A stretch of DNA of 64,000 nucleotides, taken from NCBI GenBank assembly GCA_040756745.1, contig JBFLYO010000015.1, positions 24,765 through 88,764 of the forward strand, read 5' to 3'. A program made the translations under genes and the position numbers. The notes beneath the pieces were generated by a model. That model saw nothing but the letters and a program-made list of their open reading frames with translations, searched no databases and was not told the DNA's origin. Positions within the stretch are counted from its first letter, which is position 1. The number at the start of each line of letters is the position of its first letter. This document shows positions 18,024 through 26,955 of the stretch, in pieces. The stretch comes from JBFLYO01 sp040756745 (GTDB lineage Bacteria; Bacteroidota; Ignavibacteria; UBA10030; UBA6906).

Positions 18024-19237
18024 ATGTCATCTTTCTGACGCAATACTATCCACCTGAATTCGGCGCTGCGCAGAGGCGTCTGTCAGGGCTGGCCCGTCGC
18101 TTTGTCGAGCGCGGCCATCGCATGACCGTGCTGACCGCGATGCCCAGTTACCCCCTGGGGAAGGTCTACGCGGGGTATGGCGGGATCACAAAGAAGGAGG
18201 AACGGGACGGGATCAGCATTACCCGCACGTTCATCTATCCTACGCAGAAAGCTGATTACCTGCATCGGTTATCGAACTACTTCTCGTTCGTGTTTTCCTC
18301 GTCCGTGCTCGGGACCATGCTTCTGCCGAGAGCCGACTATCTTCTTGTGGAGAGCCCGCCGCTGTTTCTGGGGCTCGCCGGTATATGGCTGTCTCGCGTC
18401 AAAAGGGCGCGGCTGATATTCAATGTTTCGGACCTCTGGCCGGAGAGCGCGGTGTCGCTGGGGCTCCTGAGGACCGACAGTCTTGCGTTCCGCATGAGCC
18501 GGCGATTGGAGGAATTCTGTTATCGGAAGGCATGGCTGGTCTCCGGGCAGGCCCGGAGTATTCTCGCCGATATCAACCGCCGGTTTCCTGATGTCCCCAC
18601 CCACCTTCTTTCGAACGGGGTTGATACGGCATTGTACAACGCCGATCGGGGAACGGGGGAAGTGCGCAGGCGGCTCGGCGGCAACGGGGGATGTGTTGCG
18701 CTCTACGCAGGGCTTCACGGCCTGGCGCAGGGACTGGATCAGATCCTGGAAGCGGCGAAGCAGGTGGCGGATGAGGGGGCATGTCGATTCGTCATGGTCG
18801 GCGACGGTCCCCAGAAGAAAGAGTTGGAGGAGAAGGCGGCGGCGCTCGGCCTCAACAACACGGAGTTCCTAAATCCGCTCCCGCCGTCGGACATGCCCGC
18901 GCTGGTTGCCTCGGCCGATATTATTCTTGTGCCGCTGAGGTCGTACATCCCGGGAGCGGTCCCCTCAAAACTGTATGAAGCGATGGCCACCGGACGGCCC
19001 GTCCTCCTCGTGGCGGACGGGGAAGCCGCCGATATCGTGCGTAAGCACGAAGCGGGGGTCGTTGTCAAGCCGGGAGACACGCGCGGTCTGGCGGACGCAG
19101 TTCGCCGCCTGCGGGATAGCCCGCAGCTCCGCCAGGCGATGGGGGTGAACGGCCGGAAGGCGGCGGAAGAGTGCTTCGACAGCAGGGCGATCGCCGACCG
19201 GTTCATCGAACGGCTGGAGGGAGCGCTGACATCATGA
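18020..19237 (+). CDS. Glycosyltransferase family 4, WcaI/WbuB-like
   Basis: 405 aa from the ATG at 18020. The N-terminus FLTQYYPPEFGAAQRRL with RFVERGHRMTVLTAMPSYP is typical of the WcaI/WbuB group of GT4 enzymes. Later LFNVSDLWPESAV, LYAGLHGLAQGLDQIL and the donor loop VPSKLYEAMATGRPVLL are also typical; the first E of E-x7-E is replaced by Gly in this group. WbuB transfers N-acetyl-fucosamine-type sugars in E. coli O26; the acceptor here is unknown. It is coupled by ATGA to the 2-epimerase gene. Confidence 0.85.
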   Translation: MNVIFLTQYYPPEFGAAQRRLSGLARRFVERGHRMTVLTAMPSYPLGKVYAGYGGITKKEERDGISITRTFIYPTQKADYLHRLSNYFSFVFSSSVLGTMLLPRADYLLVESPPLFLGLAGIWLSRVKRARLIFNVSDLWPESAVSLGLLRTDSLAFRMSRRLEEFCYRKAWLVSGQARSILADINRRFPDVPTHLLSNGVDTALYNADRGTGEVRRRLGGNGGCVALYAGLHGLAQGLDQILEAAKQVADEGACRFVMVGDGPQKKELEEKAAALGLNNTEFLNPLPPSDMPALVASADIILVPLRSYIPGAVPSKLYEAMATGRPVLLVADGEAADIVRKHEAGVVVKPGDTRGLADAVRRLRDSPQLRQAMGVNGRKAAEECFDSRAIADRFIERLEGALTS

Positions 19238-20328
19238 TCTGTTCCGTCGTCGGTGCCCGGCCGAATTTCATGAAGATGGCCCCCGTGGTGATCGAAGCAC
19301 GGCGGCGGGGCGTGCCGAACCTCTTCGTCCATACCGGACAGCATTACGATGCATCCATGTCGGCGGTCTTCTTCGATGAGCTCCACATGCCGAAGCCCGA
19401 TACCTTCCTCGGCGTGGGATCGTGCTCTCACGCGGAACAGACGGCGCGCGTGATGATCGCGTTCGAACAGGTCTTGGTCAAACACCTGCCGGAACTCGTG
19501 ATCGTCGCCGGAGACGTTAACTCGACACTCGCCTGTGCCCTCGCCGCGGCGAAGCTCAATATCCCGGTCGCCCATGTGGAGGCGGGTCTCAGGTCCTTCG
19601 ACCGCGAGATGCCCGAGGAGATCAATCGCCTGCTCACCGACCATATTTCCGACATCCTCCTGACGTCGGAGCCGAGCGGGAATGATAATCTTCGGCACGA
19701 AGGGATCGCGGCGGAGAAGATCCACTACGTGGGCAACTGCATGATCGACAGTCTCCTGGCCCACCGGGCGACCGCGCTTGAACGACGCGCCTGGGAGGGG
19801 CTTGGCGTTGCGCCACATACGTATGGTCTCGTGACGGTCCACCGGCCGGCGATGGTTGACGACCCTCTCAAGCTTGATCAACTGCGGCAAGCCCTCAGTG
19901 AAATCGCCCGGTCGATCCCTCTGCTGTTTCCCGTGCACCCGCGCACCCGCAAACGGATGGAGACCCTGGACCAGCCATGGGAACCGGTAAAGCTCATCGA
20001 TCCTCTCGGATATCTCGACTTCCTCGGCCTGATGGCGAACGCGCGTCTGGTGTTGACGGATTCCGGAGGGATACAGGAGGAAACGACTGCACTGGGCGTT
20101 CCGTGCGCAACGCTGAGGAACAACACGGAGCGGCCCGTGACTGTGGAGATGGGCACCAACCGGATCGCCGGGACCGATCGCGACGGGATCGTGAAGGCGG
20201 CCCGGGAGATCCTGGCAGAGGAGGAACTTTCGGGGCGCGTCCCCCACCTGTGGGATGGAAAGGCCGCCGTCCGCGTGATGGATGTCGTGGAGCGGTGGCG
20301 TTCTCAGAACGGACATCGGAACCAATGA
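19234..20328 (+). CDS. wecB: UDP-N-acetylglucosamine 2-epimerase (non-hydrolysing)
   Basis: 364 aa from the ATG at 19234. It carries the family signature GARPNFMKMAPV at the N-terminus, HTGQHYDASMS, AGDVNST, HVEAGLRSF and PEEINR, then VTVHRPAMVDD with the catalytic His, and LTDSGGIQEETT. The product converts UDP-GlcNAc to UDP-ManNAc, a building block for capsule or O-antigen. Length is normal (about 370). Strong context with the GT4 before and GT2 after it, each coupled by ATGA. Confidence 0.92.
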   Translation: MICSVVGARPNFMKMAPVVIEARRRGVPNLFVHTGQHYDASMSAVFFDELHMPKPDTFLGVGSCSHAEQTARVMIAFEQVLVKHLPELVIVAGDVNSTLACALAAAKLNIPVAHVEAGLRSFDREMPEEINRLLTDHISDILLTSEPSGNDNLRHEGIAAEKIHYVGNCMIDSLLAHRATALERRAWEGLGVAPHTYGLVTVHRPAMVDDPLKLDQLRQALSEIARSIPLLFPVHPRTRKRMETLDQPWEPVKLIDPLGYLDFLGLMANARLVLTDSGGIQEETTALGVPCATLRNNTERPVTVEMGTNRIAGTDRDGIVKAAREILAEEELSGRVPHLWDGKAAVRVMDVVERWRSQNGHRNQ

Positions 20329-21371
20329 CCACTCAAAAAACCAACCCGGCACCCCTGGTCTCCATCATCATGCCGGTGCGGAACGAAGGGCAATCGATCC
20401 GCGCCAGCCTGGAGGCAGTGCTGCAGCAGGACTATCCGCGCGAGTCTATGGAGGTCATCGTAGCTGACGGTCATTCGACCGACGGATCGAGAGAGATCGT
20501 CGCGTCGATTGCCGCCGTCGATCCACGCGTGCGCGTCATCGACAACCGCATGAAGACCGTCGGCGCCGGGCTCAACCTCGCGATGGCACAGGCGAGGGGT
20601 GATGTCATCATCCGCATCGACGGCCACTGCAAAGTGGCCACGGACTACGTCCGTCGCTGCGTGGAACACCTTGAGCGCGACGGCGTGGATGCCGTTGGCG
20701 GACCGATACGGACGGTCGGCGAGTCGCGCCTCGGGGAGGTGATCGCCGCGGCCACGAGTTCGACGTTCGGCGTAGGGGATTCTACATTCCGCACAAAGTG
20801 CGATCGCACCGAATTGGCCGACACCGTTCCATTCCCCGCATATACCCGCGCCATTCTCCAAAAAGCGGGGGCGTTTGACGAAGAGCTGGTGCGCAACCAG
20901 GACGACGAGTACAATTACCGGCTCAGGAAACTCGGCGCGCGTGTGCTCCTGGCATCCGACGTCACGTCCGAGTATTCCTGCAGATCCTCCCTCCGGTCGC
21001 TCTGGCAGCAGTACTATGAATACGGCTACTGGAAGGTGCGCGTCATGCAGAAGCATCCACGGCAGATGCGATGGCGTCACTTCGTCCCTCCCCTCTTCAT
21101 TGCCACACTGACCGTTTCGCTGCTCGTGGTGTTGCTCGCTGATGGGTTCGAATGGTTCGGTGTCGGGATTCTCGGAGCATACCTCGGTGCGGACATTCTC
21201 GTGTCACTGGCGAACGCGTCGCGCGTCCATTGGAGCCACCTGCCGCTCCTGCCTCTGGCGTTCGCGGCGATCCATGTGGCGTATGGATCGGGGTTTCTGG
21301 TGGGTCTGATCAGGTTCCATCGGCGGTGGGTCCGCCGGGGGGGATGGAACAACCCACAACTCCAGCAGTAG
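20325..21371 (+). CDS. Glycosyltransferase family 2, membrane-anchored
   Basis: 348 aa from the ATG at 20325. The GT-A fold begins PLVSIIMPVRNEGQSIR, with VIVADGHSTDGS and the metal motif IRIDGH (DxD-like) and a later ELVRNQDDEYNYRL stretch. The C-terminal 90 residues hold two or three hydrophobic spans (FIATLTVSLLVVLLAD onwards), like the succinoglycan ExoA type of GT2. It probably works on a lipid-linked intermediate at the cytoplasmic membrane. Coupled to the 2-epimerase by ATGA. Confidence 0.85.
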   Translation: MTTQKTNPAPLVSIIMPVRNEGQSIRASLEAVLQQDYPRESMEVIVADGHSTDGSREIVASIAAVDPRVRVIDNRMKTVGAGLNLAMAQARGDVIIRIDGHCKVATDYVRRCVEHLERDGVDAVGGPIRTVGESRLGEVIAAATSSTFGVGDSTFRTKCDRTELADTVPFPAYTRAILQKAGAFDEELVRNQDDEYNYRLRKLGARVLLASDVTSEYSCRSSLRSLWQQYYEYGYWKVRVMQKHPRQMRWRHFVPPLFIATLTVSLLVVLLADGFEWFGVGILGAYLGADILVSLANASRVHWSHLPLLPLAFAAIHVAYGSGFLVGLIRFHRRWVRRGGWNNPQLQQ

Positions 21372-21407
21372 CTGCACATCACCGGTCAATCGGAGGAAAG
21401 ATCAATC

Positions 21408-22355
21408 ATGCGTTTTCTGGTCACAGGCGGTGGAGGATTCATCGGTTCGAACATCGTCGGGGAACTCCTCCGGCGGGCGCACAGCGTCAGAGTGCTCGAC
21501 AATTTCTCGACGGGGAAGAGAGAAAACCTTGCGGAGTATGAAGGAGAGATCGACGTCCGCGAGGGGGACATCCGGAGCTATCACGTGGTCCGGGACGCCG
21601 TTGCGGATGTCGACGTGGTCTTGCATCAGGCGGCCCTCCCCTCCGTCCCCCGGTCGGTGCGCGACCCCATCACGTCGAATGACGTCAATGTCGTCGGTAC
21701 GCTGAACGTGCTCCATGCGGCGAAGGAGGCAGGTGTGCGGCGCGTGGTGTACGCCTCATCCTCCTCGGTATACGGCGACACACCGGAGCTCCCCAAGCAT
21801 GAGGAGATACCTGCGAACCCCCTCTCCCCCTATGCGGTCTCGAAGCTGGCGGCCGAGCAATACTGCCGTGTGTTTGCGCGGATTTACGGCCTGGAAACTG
21901 TGTGCTTGCGCTACTTCAACGTTTTCGGCCCAAGGCAGGATCCCAACTCCCAGTATTCCGCCGTTATCCCGAAGTTCATCAAGGCGATGCTGGAGGGGGG
22001 GAGCCCTGTGATCTTTGGCGACGGGGAGCAGACGCGCGATTTTACGTTCGTCCAGAATGTTATCGAAGCCAACCTGCTTGCCGCCACGGCGCAGGTGGAA
22101 GGGGGGCTGACGGTCAACTGCGCCTGTCATGACCGGATTTCGGTGAATGGTTTAGTGGATCATCTCAATGCAATTCTGGGGACCAGCATCCGCGCGAAGT
22201 ATCTTGAGAAGCGGAAGGGGGATATTCTCCACTCGTTCGCTTCCATTGAAAAGGCCGGCAAACACCTGGGTTACACGCCGGTTGTTGATTTCGCATCGGG
22301 GTTGCGAAAGACAGTCGAATGGTACAGAAATCGGATGAACCACTCGCAAGTTTAG
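21408..22355 (+). CDS. SDR-family nucleotide-sugar epimerase (WbpP/Gne-like)
   Basis: A 315-aa extended SDR. The NAD motif is VTGGGGFIGSN at the N-terminus; the catalytic set is SSSSVYG plus Y142-x3-K146 in SPYAVSKLA. The later RYFNVFGPRQDPNSQYSAVIPKF stretch is characteristic of UDP-N-acetylglucosamine/UDP-glucose 4-epimerases of the WbpP and Gne kind. GGAGGAAAG lies before the ATG at 21408. It supplies a C4-epimerised UDP-sugar to neighbouring transferases; exact substrate cannot be read. Confidence 0.87.
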   Translation: MRFLVTGGGGFIGSNIVGELLRRAHSVRVLDNFSTGKRENLAEYEGEIDVREGDIRSYHVVRDAVADVDVVLHQAALPSVPRSVRDPITSNDVNVVGTLNVLHAAKEAGVRRVVYASSSSVYGDTPELPKHEEIPANPLSPYAVSKLAAEQYCRVFARIYGLETVCLRYFNVFGPRQDPNSQYSAVIPKFIKAMLEGGSPVIFGDGEQTRDFTFVQNVIEANLLAATAQVEGGLTVNCACHDRISVNGLVDHLNAILGTSIRAKYLEKRKGDILHSFASIEKAGKHLGYTPVVDFASGLRKTVEWYRNRMNHSQV

Positions 22356-22369
22356 CGAAAAATCGTCGC

Positions 22370-22400
22370 TTGCTTCCGCTAATGCGACATCTTACCTGTG
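22370..22400 (+). promoter_or_regulatory. Possible weak promoter upstream of phosphoglycosyltransferase gene
   Basis: In the 113-nt gap after the epimerase gene, TTG (22370-22372) is followed after 20 nt by TACCTGTG (22393), a one-mismatch form of the Bacteroidota -7 element TAnnTTTG. A weak match; the gap also contains an A/T-rich stretch. Confidence 0.25.
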
Positions 22401-22468
22401 CCGACTATCACAGGAAATTGGGGGCTCAATTCGCATCTTGAGTCTGCTCACCCCTCATTTCGTCCAGG

Positions 22469-23071
22469 ATGAAACGGGTCTTTGATATCGCTGCGACATC
22501 CGCAGGGCTGGTATTGCTTTCACCTCTCATGATCGCCATCACAGTGGCGATCCGACTTTTTTCGCCCGGACCGGTATTATATAAGGCGGCCCGCGTCGGC
22601 AAAGGGGGGCGGGTGTTTTCGATGTACAAATTCCGTACGATGGTGGTGGATGCCGACAAGCAGGGGCCGCTCGTCACCGCCGGTGACGATGCGCGGGTGA
22701 CCAGGATCGGAAAGCTGCTCCGGAAGACGAAACTGGACGAGCTTCCGACACTCTGGAACGTGCTGATCGGCGACATGAGCCTGGTAGGCCCGCGGCCCGA
22801 AAATCCCAAGTCCGCCGCACTTTACACAGAGCAGCAACGCAAGATCTGGAACGTCAGGCCCGGCGTTACCAGCCCGGCGACGGTGAAGTATCGCCACGAA
22901 GAGGCATTGCTCTCCGGTGCCGACGATCTTGAGCGGCGGTATTTCGAGATCATGCAGGACAAGCTGCGACTCGAGTTGGAGTACGTCGAACACTATTCGT
23001 TCAGCAGGGACATCCAGATTCTCCTCAGGACATTCCAGGCAATCCTGAATACTAAGGCATCAGGTGCGTAA
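22469..23071 (+). CDS. Initiating sugar transferase (small phosphoglycosyltransferase, PglC/WbaP-C type)
   Basis: A 200-aa monotopic PGT that transfers a phospho-sugar from a UDP-sugar to undecaprenyl phosphate and starts repeat-unit assembly. The N-terminal re-entrant membrane helix (IAATSAGLVLLSPLMIAI) is followed by the family motifs GPVLYKAARVGK, MYKFRTMV, KTKLDELPTLWNVL and GDMSLVGPRPEN. Length (200) fits the minimal PglC form rather than the longer WbaP/WcaJ form. It is followed by an aminotransferase and an epimerase, like a pgl-type bacillosamine module. The long PGT at 39700 is a second initiating enzyme. Confidence 0.92.
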   Translation: MKRVFDIAATSAGLVLLSPLMIAITVAIRLFSPGPVLYKAARVGKGGRVFSMYKFRTMVVDADKQGPLVTAGDDARVTRIGKLLRKTKLDELPTLWNVLIGDMSLVGPRPENPKSAALYTEQQRKIWNVRPGVTSPATVKYRHEEALLSGADDLERRYFEIMQDKLRLELEYVEHYSFSRDIQILLRTFQAILNTKASGA

Positions 23072-24245
23072 CTCGTTCCTTCCCTACGCCTTGCCGTCCA
23101 TCGGCGAGGAAGAAATCGCGGAAGTTGTCGATTCACTCCGGTCGGGATGGGTCACGACCGGCCCGAAGACAAAACGATTTGAAGAAGACCTCGCCGCCTA
23201 CGTCGGCTCGAGACACGCACTCGCCGTTAACTCCTGCACGGCGGGGCTCCACATCGCCCTCACCGCGCTGGGCGTCGGTCCAGGCGATGAGGTGGTGGTG
23301 CCGACGCTGACGTTCTGCGCCACCGCAAATGTCGTCGTCCATCTGGGAGCACGTCCCGTCCTCGTCGATGTGGGAGAAGATTTCAACGTGACGCCGGAGG
23401 CCGTGGAAGCGGCGATCACCCCCAGGACCAGGGCGATCATGATCGTCCATTACGGCGGGCAGGCATGCGACGTCGACCGGTTCTATGAGATCGCCGCACG
23501 ACACAAGCTGCCGATCGTGGAGGATGCAGCACACGCGATCGGCAGCACTTTCCGCGGGAAGAAGATCGGTGCCGACGGGCTTTCGCCGAACGGGGTCACG
23601 CGTGCGACGGCATTCTCGTTCTATGCGACGAAGAACATGACGACAGGCGAAGGGGGAATGATCACGACCGGGGACGAAGAGCTCGCGGTGAAGATGCGTC
23701 TCTACGCGCTGCACGGCATGAGCAAGGACGCATGGAAGCGGTACACCAGCGCGGGCTCATGGTTTTATGAAGTGGTCGCGCCCGGGTACAAAGACAACAT
23801 GACCGACATCCAGGCGGCGATCGGCATTCATCAGCTCCGGAAGCTGGACGACTTCATCGCCGTGCGGCAGCGGTACGCGCGGATATACGACGAGGCGTTT
23901 GCCTCGATCCCGGAAGCCGCAACGCCGCCGGTGCGTGCCGACCGGAACCACATCTACCATCTGTATGCGCTCCGCCTGAGGTTCGACCGGCTGGCCATCG
24001 ACCGGGCGAAGTTCATCGAGGAGTTGAAGGCCCAGAACGTCGGTGCCAGCGTGCACTTCATCCCGGTGCACCTGCATCCGTACTATCGCGACACGTTCGG
24101 CTATGCCAGGGGATCCCTCCCCGTGGCCGAGCGCATCTATGACGAAATCGTGTCTCTGCCGCTCTACCCCCGCATGAGCGAGGCCGACATAAAAGATGTG
24201 ATCACCGCTGTCTCATGCATAATTCAGAGCCATCGTCGATCCTGA
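23064..24245 (+). CDS. DegT/DnrJ/EryC1/StrS family sugar aminotransferase
   Basis: 393 aa starting at GTG 23064, overlapping the PGT gene by 8 nt. It has the PLP-binding Lys190 in YATKNMTTGEGG, the VEDAAHAIGS motif, the GPGDEVVVPTLTFCATANVV stretch and the C-terminal SLPLYPRMS. DegT enzymes transfer an amino group to a 3- or 4-keto nucleotide sugar. The following membrane epimerase could supply the keto-sugar, as PglF does for PglE in the bacillosamine pathway; that pairing is inference. Confidence 0.9.
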   Translation: MRNSFLPYALPSIGEEEIAEVVDSLRSGWVTTGPKTKRFEEDLAAYVGSRHALAVNSCTAGLHIALTALGVGPGDEVVVPTLTFCATANVVVHLGARPVLVDVGEDFNVTPEAVEAAITPRTRAIMIVHYGGQACDVDRFYEIAARHKLPIVEDAAHAIGSTFRGKKIGADGLSPNGVTRATAFSFYATKNMTTGEGGMITTGDEELAVKMRLYALHGMSKDAWKRYTSAGSWFYEVVAPGYKDNMTDIQAAIGIHQLRKLDDFIAVRQRYARIYDEAFASIPEAATPPVRADRNHIYHLYALRLRFDRLAIDRAKFIEELKAQNVGASVHFIPVHLHPYYRDTFGYARGSLPVAERIYDEIVSLPLYPRMSEADIKDVITAVSCIIQSHRRS

Positions 24246-24254
24246 GAGGATGCT

Positions 24255-26213
24255 ATGACGCTGTCCAAATTCTTTCCCAAACGAGTGAAGTCTGAGATCG
24301 CGCTCCGCGTGATCGCCGACGCGATCATGATTAACGTGGCGGTCGCCGTCAGCTTTGTCGGGCGCTTCCTGACCTTCTTCGTGCTGAAGGAACAGGAGGT
24401 CATTTCGCCCCGGCTGTACGCCAGCCTTTTCCAGGAGTCGATCGTCGGCTTCCAGCGTTCGGCCTGGCTGCTGACCATCATAAGTCTGATCGTGTTCTGG
24501 ATGAGCGGGTTCTATACGTACGGCCGCGCTTACCAGAGTAAATACAAATTGCTGGTGGTGTTCCAGGCGGTCAGCATCTCGTTCCTTCTCTTCGTGGGGC
24601 TCTCGTACTTCGTTCCGTTTGTGACACCCCTCCCGCGGAGCATGCTGCTGGCGTCGTGGCTGCTCACATTGGTCCTCCTCATCATCTCCAGAGTCTGGGC
24701 CTATCTCTGGACCCGCGCCATCAAGGACGAATCGAAACCGGTCTCTGAGCGCCATCCGGAACCGGGGAACGTCCTGGTGATCGGCGGCGCGGGGTACATC
24801 GGTTCGGTGCTGGCTCGGCAGCTCTTGGACCGCGGCTACAATGTCACCGTGCTCGATGCACTGATCTATGGTGATGAGGGGATCCGTTCGCTTCACGGGA
24901 CTCCCCGGTTCAACTTCATCAAGGGCGATCTGCGCGACATCGAAGCTGTGGTCGGGGCGATGCAGGGGATGGACTCCGTGGTCCATCTCGGAGCGCTAGT
25001 GGGAGATCCCGCGTGCGCCATCGACGAAAAGCTGACACTGGAGATCAACCTGGCCGCCACGCGTATGATCAGCGAGGTCGCGAAGGGATACGGCGTCCAG
25101 CGGTTCATCTTTGCGTCAACGTGCAGCGTGTACGGCGCGAGCGAGGAGCTGCTTAACGAGAAATCCACGCTCAATCCCGTGTCGCTGTACGCCAAGTCGA
25201 AGATCGCTTCGGAAGAAGTTATCCTCCGGCTGGCTGACGACCGGTTCGCGCCGACGATACTCCGGTTTGCCACGATCTTTGGGGTCTCTCCACGCCTCCG
25301 ATTCGATCTTGTCGTGAACTTCCTCACGGCGCGGGCAATAGCCGAGAAATCGATCACGATCATGGGCGGGCAGCAGTGGCGGCCGTTTATCCACGTTGCC
25401 GACGCGGCGGAATCGATCGTTCGGGTTCTCGAAGCCCCGGCGATCGTCGTCCGCGGCGAGATCTTTAACGTCGGCTCGGATGCCGAGAACTACCAGATCG
25501 GCCAGGTCGGTGAGCTGGTCAAACGCGCTATCCCGGAAGTTAAAGTCGTCACCGCCGGCAACGACGCCGACCGGCGCAACTACCGCGTGTCATTCAGAAA
25601 GTTCGAGGGACATGTGGGCTTTATTCCCAGCAGGAGCGTGGCCTCGGGGATCGCTGAGATCAAGCAGGCAATCCAGCAGGGTCAGGTGGGGAATTACCTC
25701 AGCCCGAAATACAGCAACCACAAGTCGCTTGCAGAGGAAGGGGCTGTTGTCCGCATCCAGCGCAACGATGCCTGGTCGAGCATCTATGCGGCCGGGGTCA
25801 GCAACATGCTGGCGCGGCCGGAGGCCCCGGCGCGAAGGTCGAACAAGATCCTCGTCATCGACGACGACGAGCTGCATCTTGCGCTCATGCAGAACATCCT
25901 GCAGGGGGAGGGGTACGAGACGTATACCACCCCCGACGGCATCGGAGGGATCGAGTCGTACAAGGAGCATGCGCCGAACCTGGTGCTCCTCGACCTCGGC
26001 CTTCAGGGTATGCAGGGGATCGAGGTCCTCAAGGAGCTGCGGAAGATCGATCCTCACGCAAAGATCATGATCGTCACGGGCCACGGCGCCCTCGAATCCG
26101 CGGAGGCGTTCCGGTACGGCGCGATGGACTATCTCCGGAAGCCGTTTGACATCCCCGATTTCCTGGGGAGGATCAGGAACGCCGTCGTCGGCGAGGCGAG
26201 AAGCCTGGCATAA
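24255..26213 (+). CDS. Membrane SDR epimerase fused to response-regulator receiver domain
   Basis: A 652-aa protein in one open frame with GAGAGGA before the ATG. Residues 1-155 hold about four membrane helices, like the N-terminus of PglF/CapD dehydratases. Residues 171-490 are an extended SDR: VIGGAGYIGS at 173-182, GALVGDPAC, Y312-x3-K316 in LYAKSKIASEE. After a linker (about 490-530) comes a complete CheY-like receiver: acidic pair D536/D537, phospho-acceptor D580 (LLDLGLQG), T608 (VTGHG) and K629 (LRKPF), so phosphorylation should be possible. No histidine kinase is in the window. I infer that phosphorylation controls the sugar-modifying enzyme; no such fusion is known to me. It ends the operon, with a terminator 25 nt later. 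Confidence 0.85.
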   Translation: MTLSKFFPKRVKSEIALRVIADAIMINVAVAVSFVGRFLTFFVLKEQEVISPRLYASLFQESIVGFQRSAWLLTIISLIVFWMSGFYTYGRAYQSKYKLLVVFQAVSISFLLFVGLSYFVPFVTPLPRSMLLASWLLTLVLLIISRVWAYLWTRAIKDESKPVSERHPEPGNVLVIGGAGYIGSVLARQLLDRGYNVTVLDALIYGDEGIRSLHGTPRFNFIKGDLRDIEAVVGAMQGMDSVVHLGALVGDPACAIDEKLTLEINLAATRMISEVAKGYGVQRFIFASTCSVYGASEELLNEKSTLNPVSLYAKSKIASEEVILRLADDRFAPTILRFATIFGVSPRLRFDLVVNFLTARAIAEKSITIMGGQQWRPFIHVADAAESIVRVLEAPAIVVRGEIFNVGSDAENYQIGQVGELVKRAIPEVKVVTAGNDADRRNYRVSFRKFEGHVGFIPSRSVASGIAEIKQAIQQGQVGNYLSPKYSNHKSLAEEGAVVRIQRNDAWSSIYAAGVSNMLARPEAPARRSNKILVIDDDELHLALMQNILQGEGYETYTTPDGIGGIESYKEHAPNLVLLDLGLQGMQGIEVLKELRKIDPHAKIMIVTGHGALESAEAFRYGAMDYLRKPFDIPDFLGRIRNAVVGEARSLA

Positions 26214-26237
26214 CGCCTGTCCCTCCGGTTCAATTTA

Positions 26238-26279
26238 GCCCTTCCCGGCGTCTGCCACCCCCGGGAAGGGCGCTTTTTT
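26238..26279 (+). terminator. Intrinsic terminator closing the first polysaccharide operon
   Basis: A perfect 11-bp GC-rich stem (GCCCTTCCCGG, 26238-26248, pairing with 26261-26271) with a 12-nt loop, followed by six T residues at 26274-26279. It lies 25 nt after the epimerase-receiver gene and splits the polysaccharide cluster into two transcription units. Confidence 0.85.
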
Positions 26280-26286
26280 GCGGTCG

Positions 26287-26317
26287 TTGACTTTCCATGC
26301 AGGAGTTCGTAAATTCT
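26287..26317 (+). promoter_or_regulatory. Possible promoter for the rmlC-like/rmlB unit
   Basis: Directly after the terminator, TTG at 26287-26289 is followed by a 20-nt spacer and TAAATTCT at 26310, a 6-of-8 match to the Bacteroidota -7 element TAnnTTTG. It leaves a leader of about 155 nt before the next start. The leader itself is GC-rich and shows no other feature I can name. Confidence 0.35.
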
Positions 26318-26478
26318 GCTTGGAAGAACGGCCCGTCTGGTGCTTTTCTTACCCCGAAAGGATACATAACCCGCCCCGTTGCTACGAGTTTCCCCCCGCC
26401 CGGTTTCGGCGCCGTTCACCCGGCATCTGCGAAATGTCCGCGGATGCGCACAAGCAGAGTATCCACTGGAGAAACGTG

Positions 26479-26952
26479 ATGTTCAAAGACGGGGCTATTC
26501 AGGATGTCGCTGTCCGGAACCTCTCGAGGCACATCGATGCCCGCGGTTGGCTGACGGAGCTTTTCCGGGAGGATCAGCTTGACCCAATATACATGCCGGT
26601 GATGGCCTACGTCTCCATGACCTCGCCCGGCATCGCGCGCGGCCCCCATGAGCATCGGGACCAGGCCGATCTCTTCGCGTTCATCGGTCCGTCGGTCTTC
26701 AAGATCTACCTCTGGGACAACAGGAAAGACTCCCCCACATTCATGACGCGACAGATCGTTACGGCAGGAGAAGGGAACCCCTGCAGTGTCCTGATCCCCC
26801 GGGGAATCGTGCATGCCTATAAGAACATCGGCGATCGCGACGGCATGGTGCTGAATTTCCCGAACCGCTTGTACGCGGGCAAGGGAAAAAAAGAGCCGGT
26901 GGATGAGATCCGCCATGAGAGCGACCCCAACTCCGTCTTCCGCCTGGAGTAG
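26479..26952 (+). CDS. RmlC-like cupin (dTDP-4-dehydrorhamnose 3,5-epimerase family)
   Basis: 157 aa from the ATG at 26479, chosen because TGGAGAAA precedes it; the frame is open further upstream (ATG 26434) without a comparable site. RmlC-type motifs are present: RGWLTELFRED, then GIARGPHEHRDQADLF where classical RmlC has RGLHYQ, and LIPRGIVHAYKN, NFPNRLYAGKGK near the end. The changed His motif suggests a divergent epimerase or cupin isomerase. It sits 3 nt before rmlB, but rmlA and rmlD are not in the window. Confidence 0.75.
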   Translation: MFKDGAIQDVAVRNLSRHIDARGWLTELFREDQLDPIYMPVMAYVSMTSPGIARGPHEHRDQADLFAFIGPSVFKIYLWDNRKDSPTFMTRQIVTAGEGNPCSVLIPRGIVHAYKNIGDRDGMVLNFPNRLYAGKGKKEPVDEIRHESDPNSVFRLE

Positions 26953-26955
26953 CCG

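Noticed and set aside
18739..20352. Antisense open frame of 537 codons opposite wecB and the end of the GT4 gene
   Set aside because: wecB on the plus strand is unambiguous, and the antisense translation has no recognisable domain.
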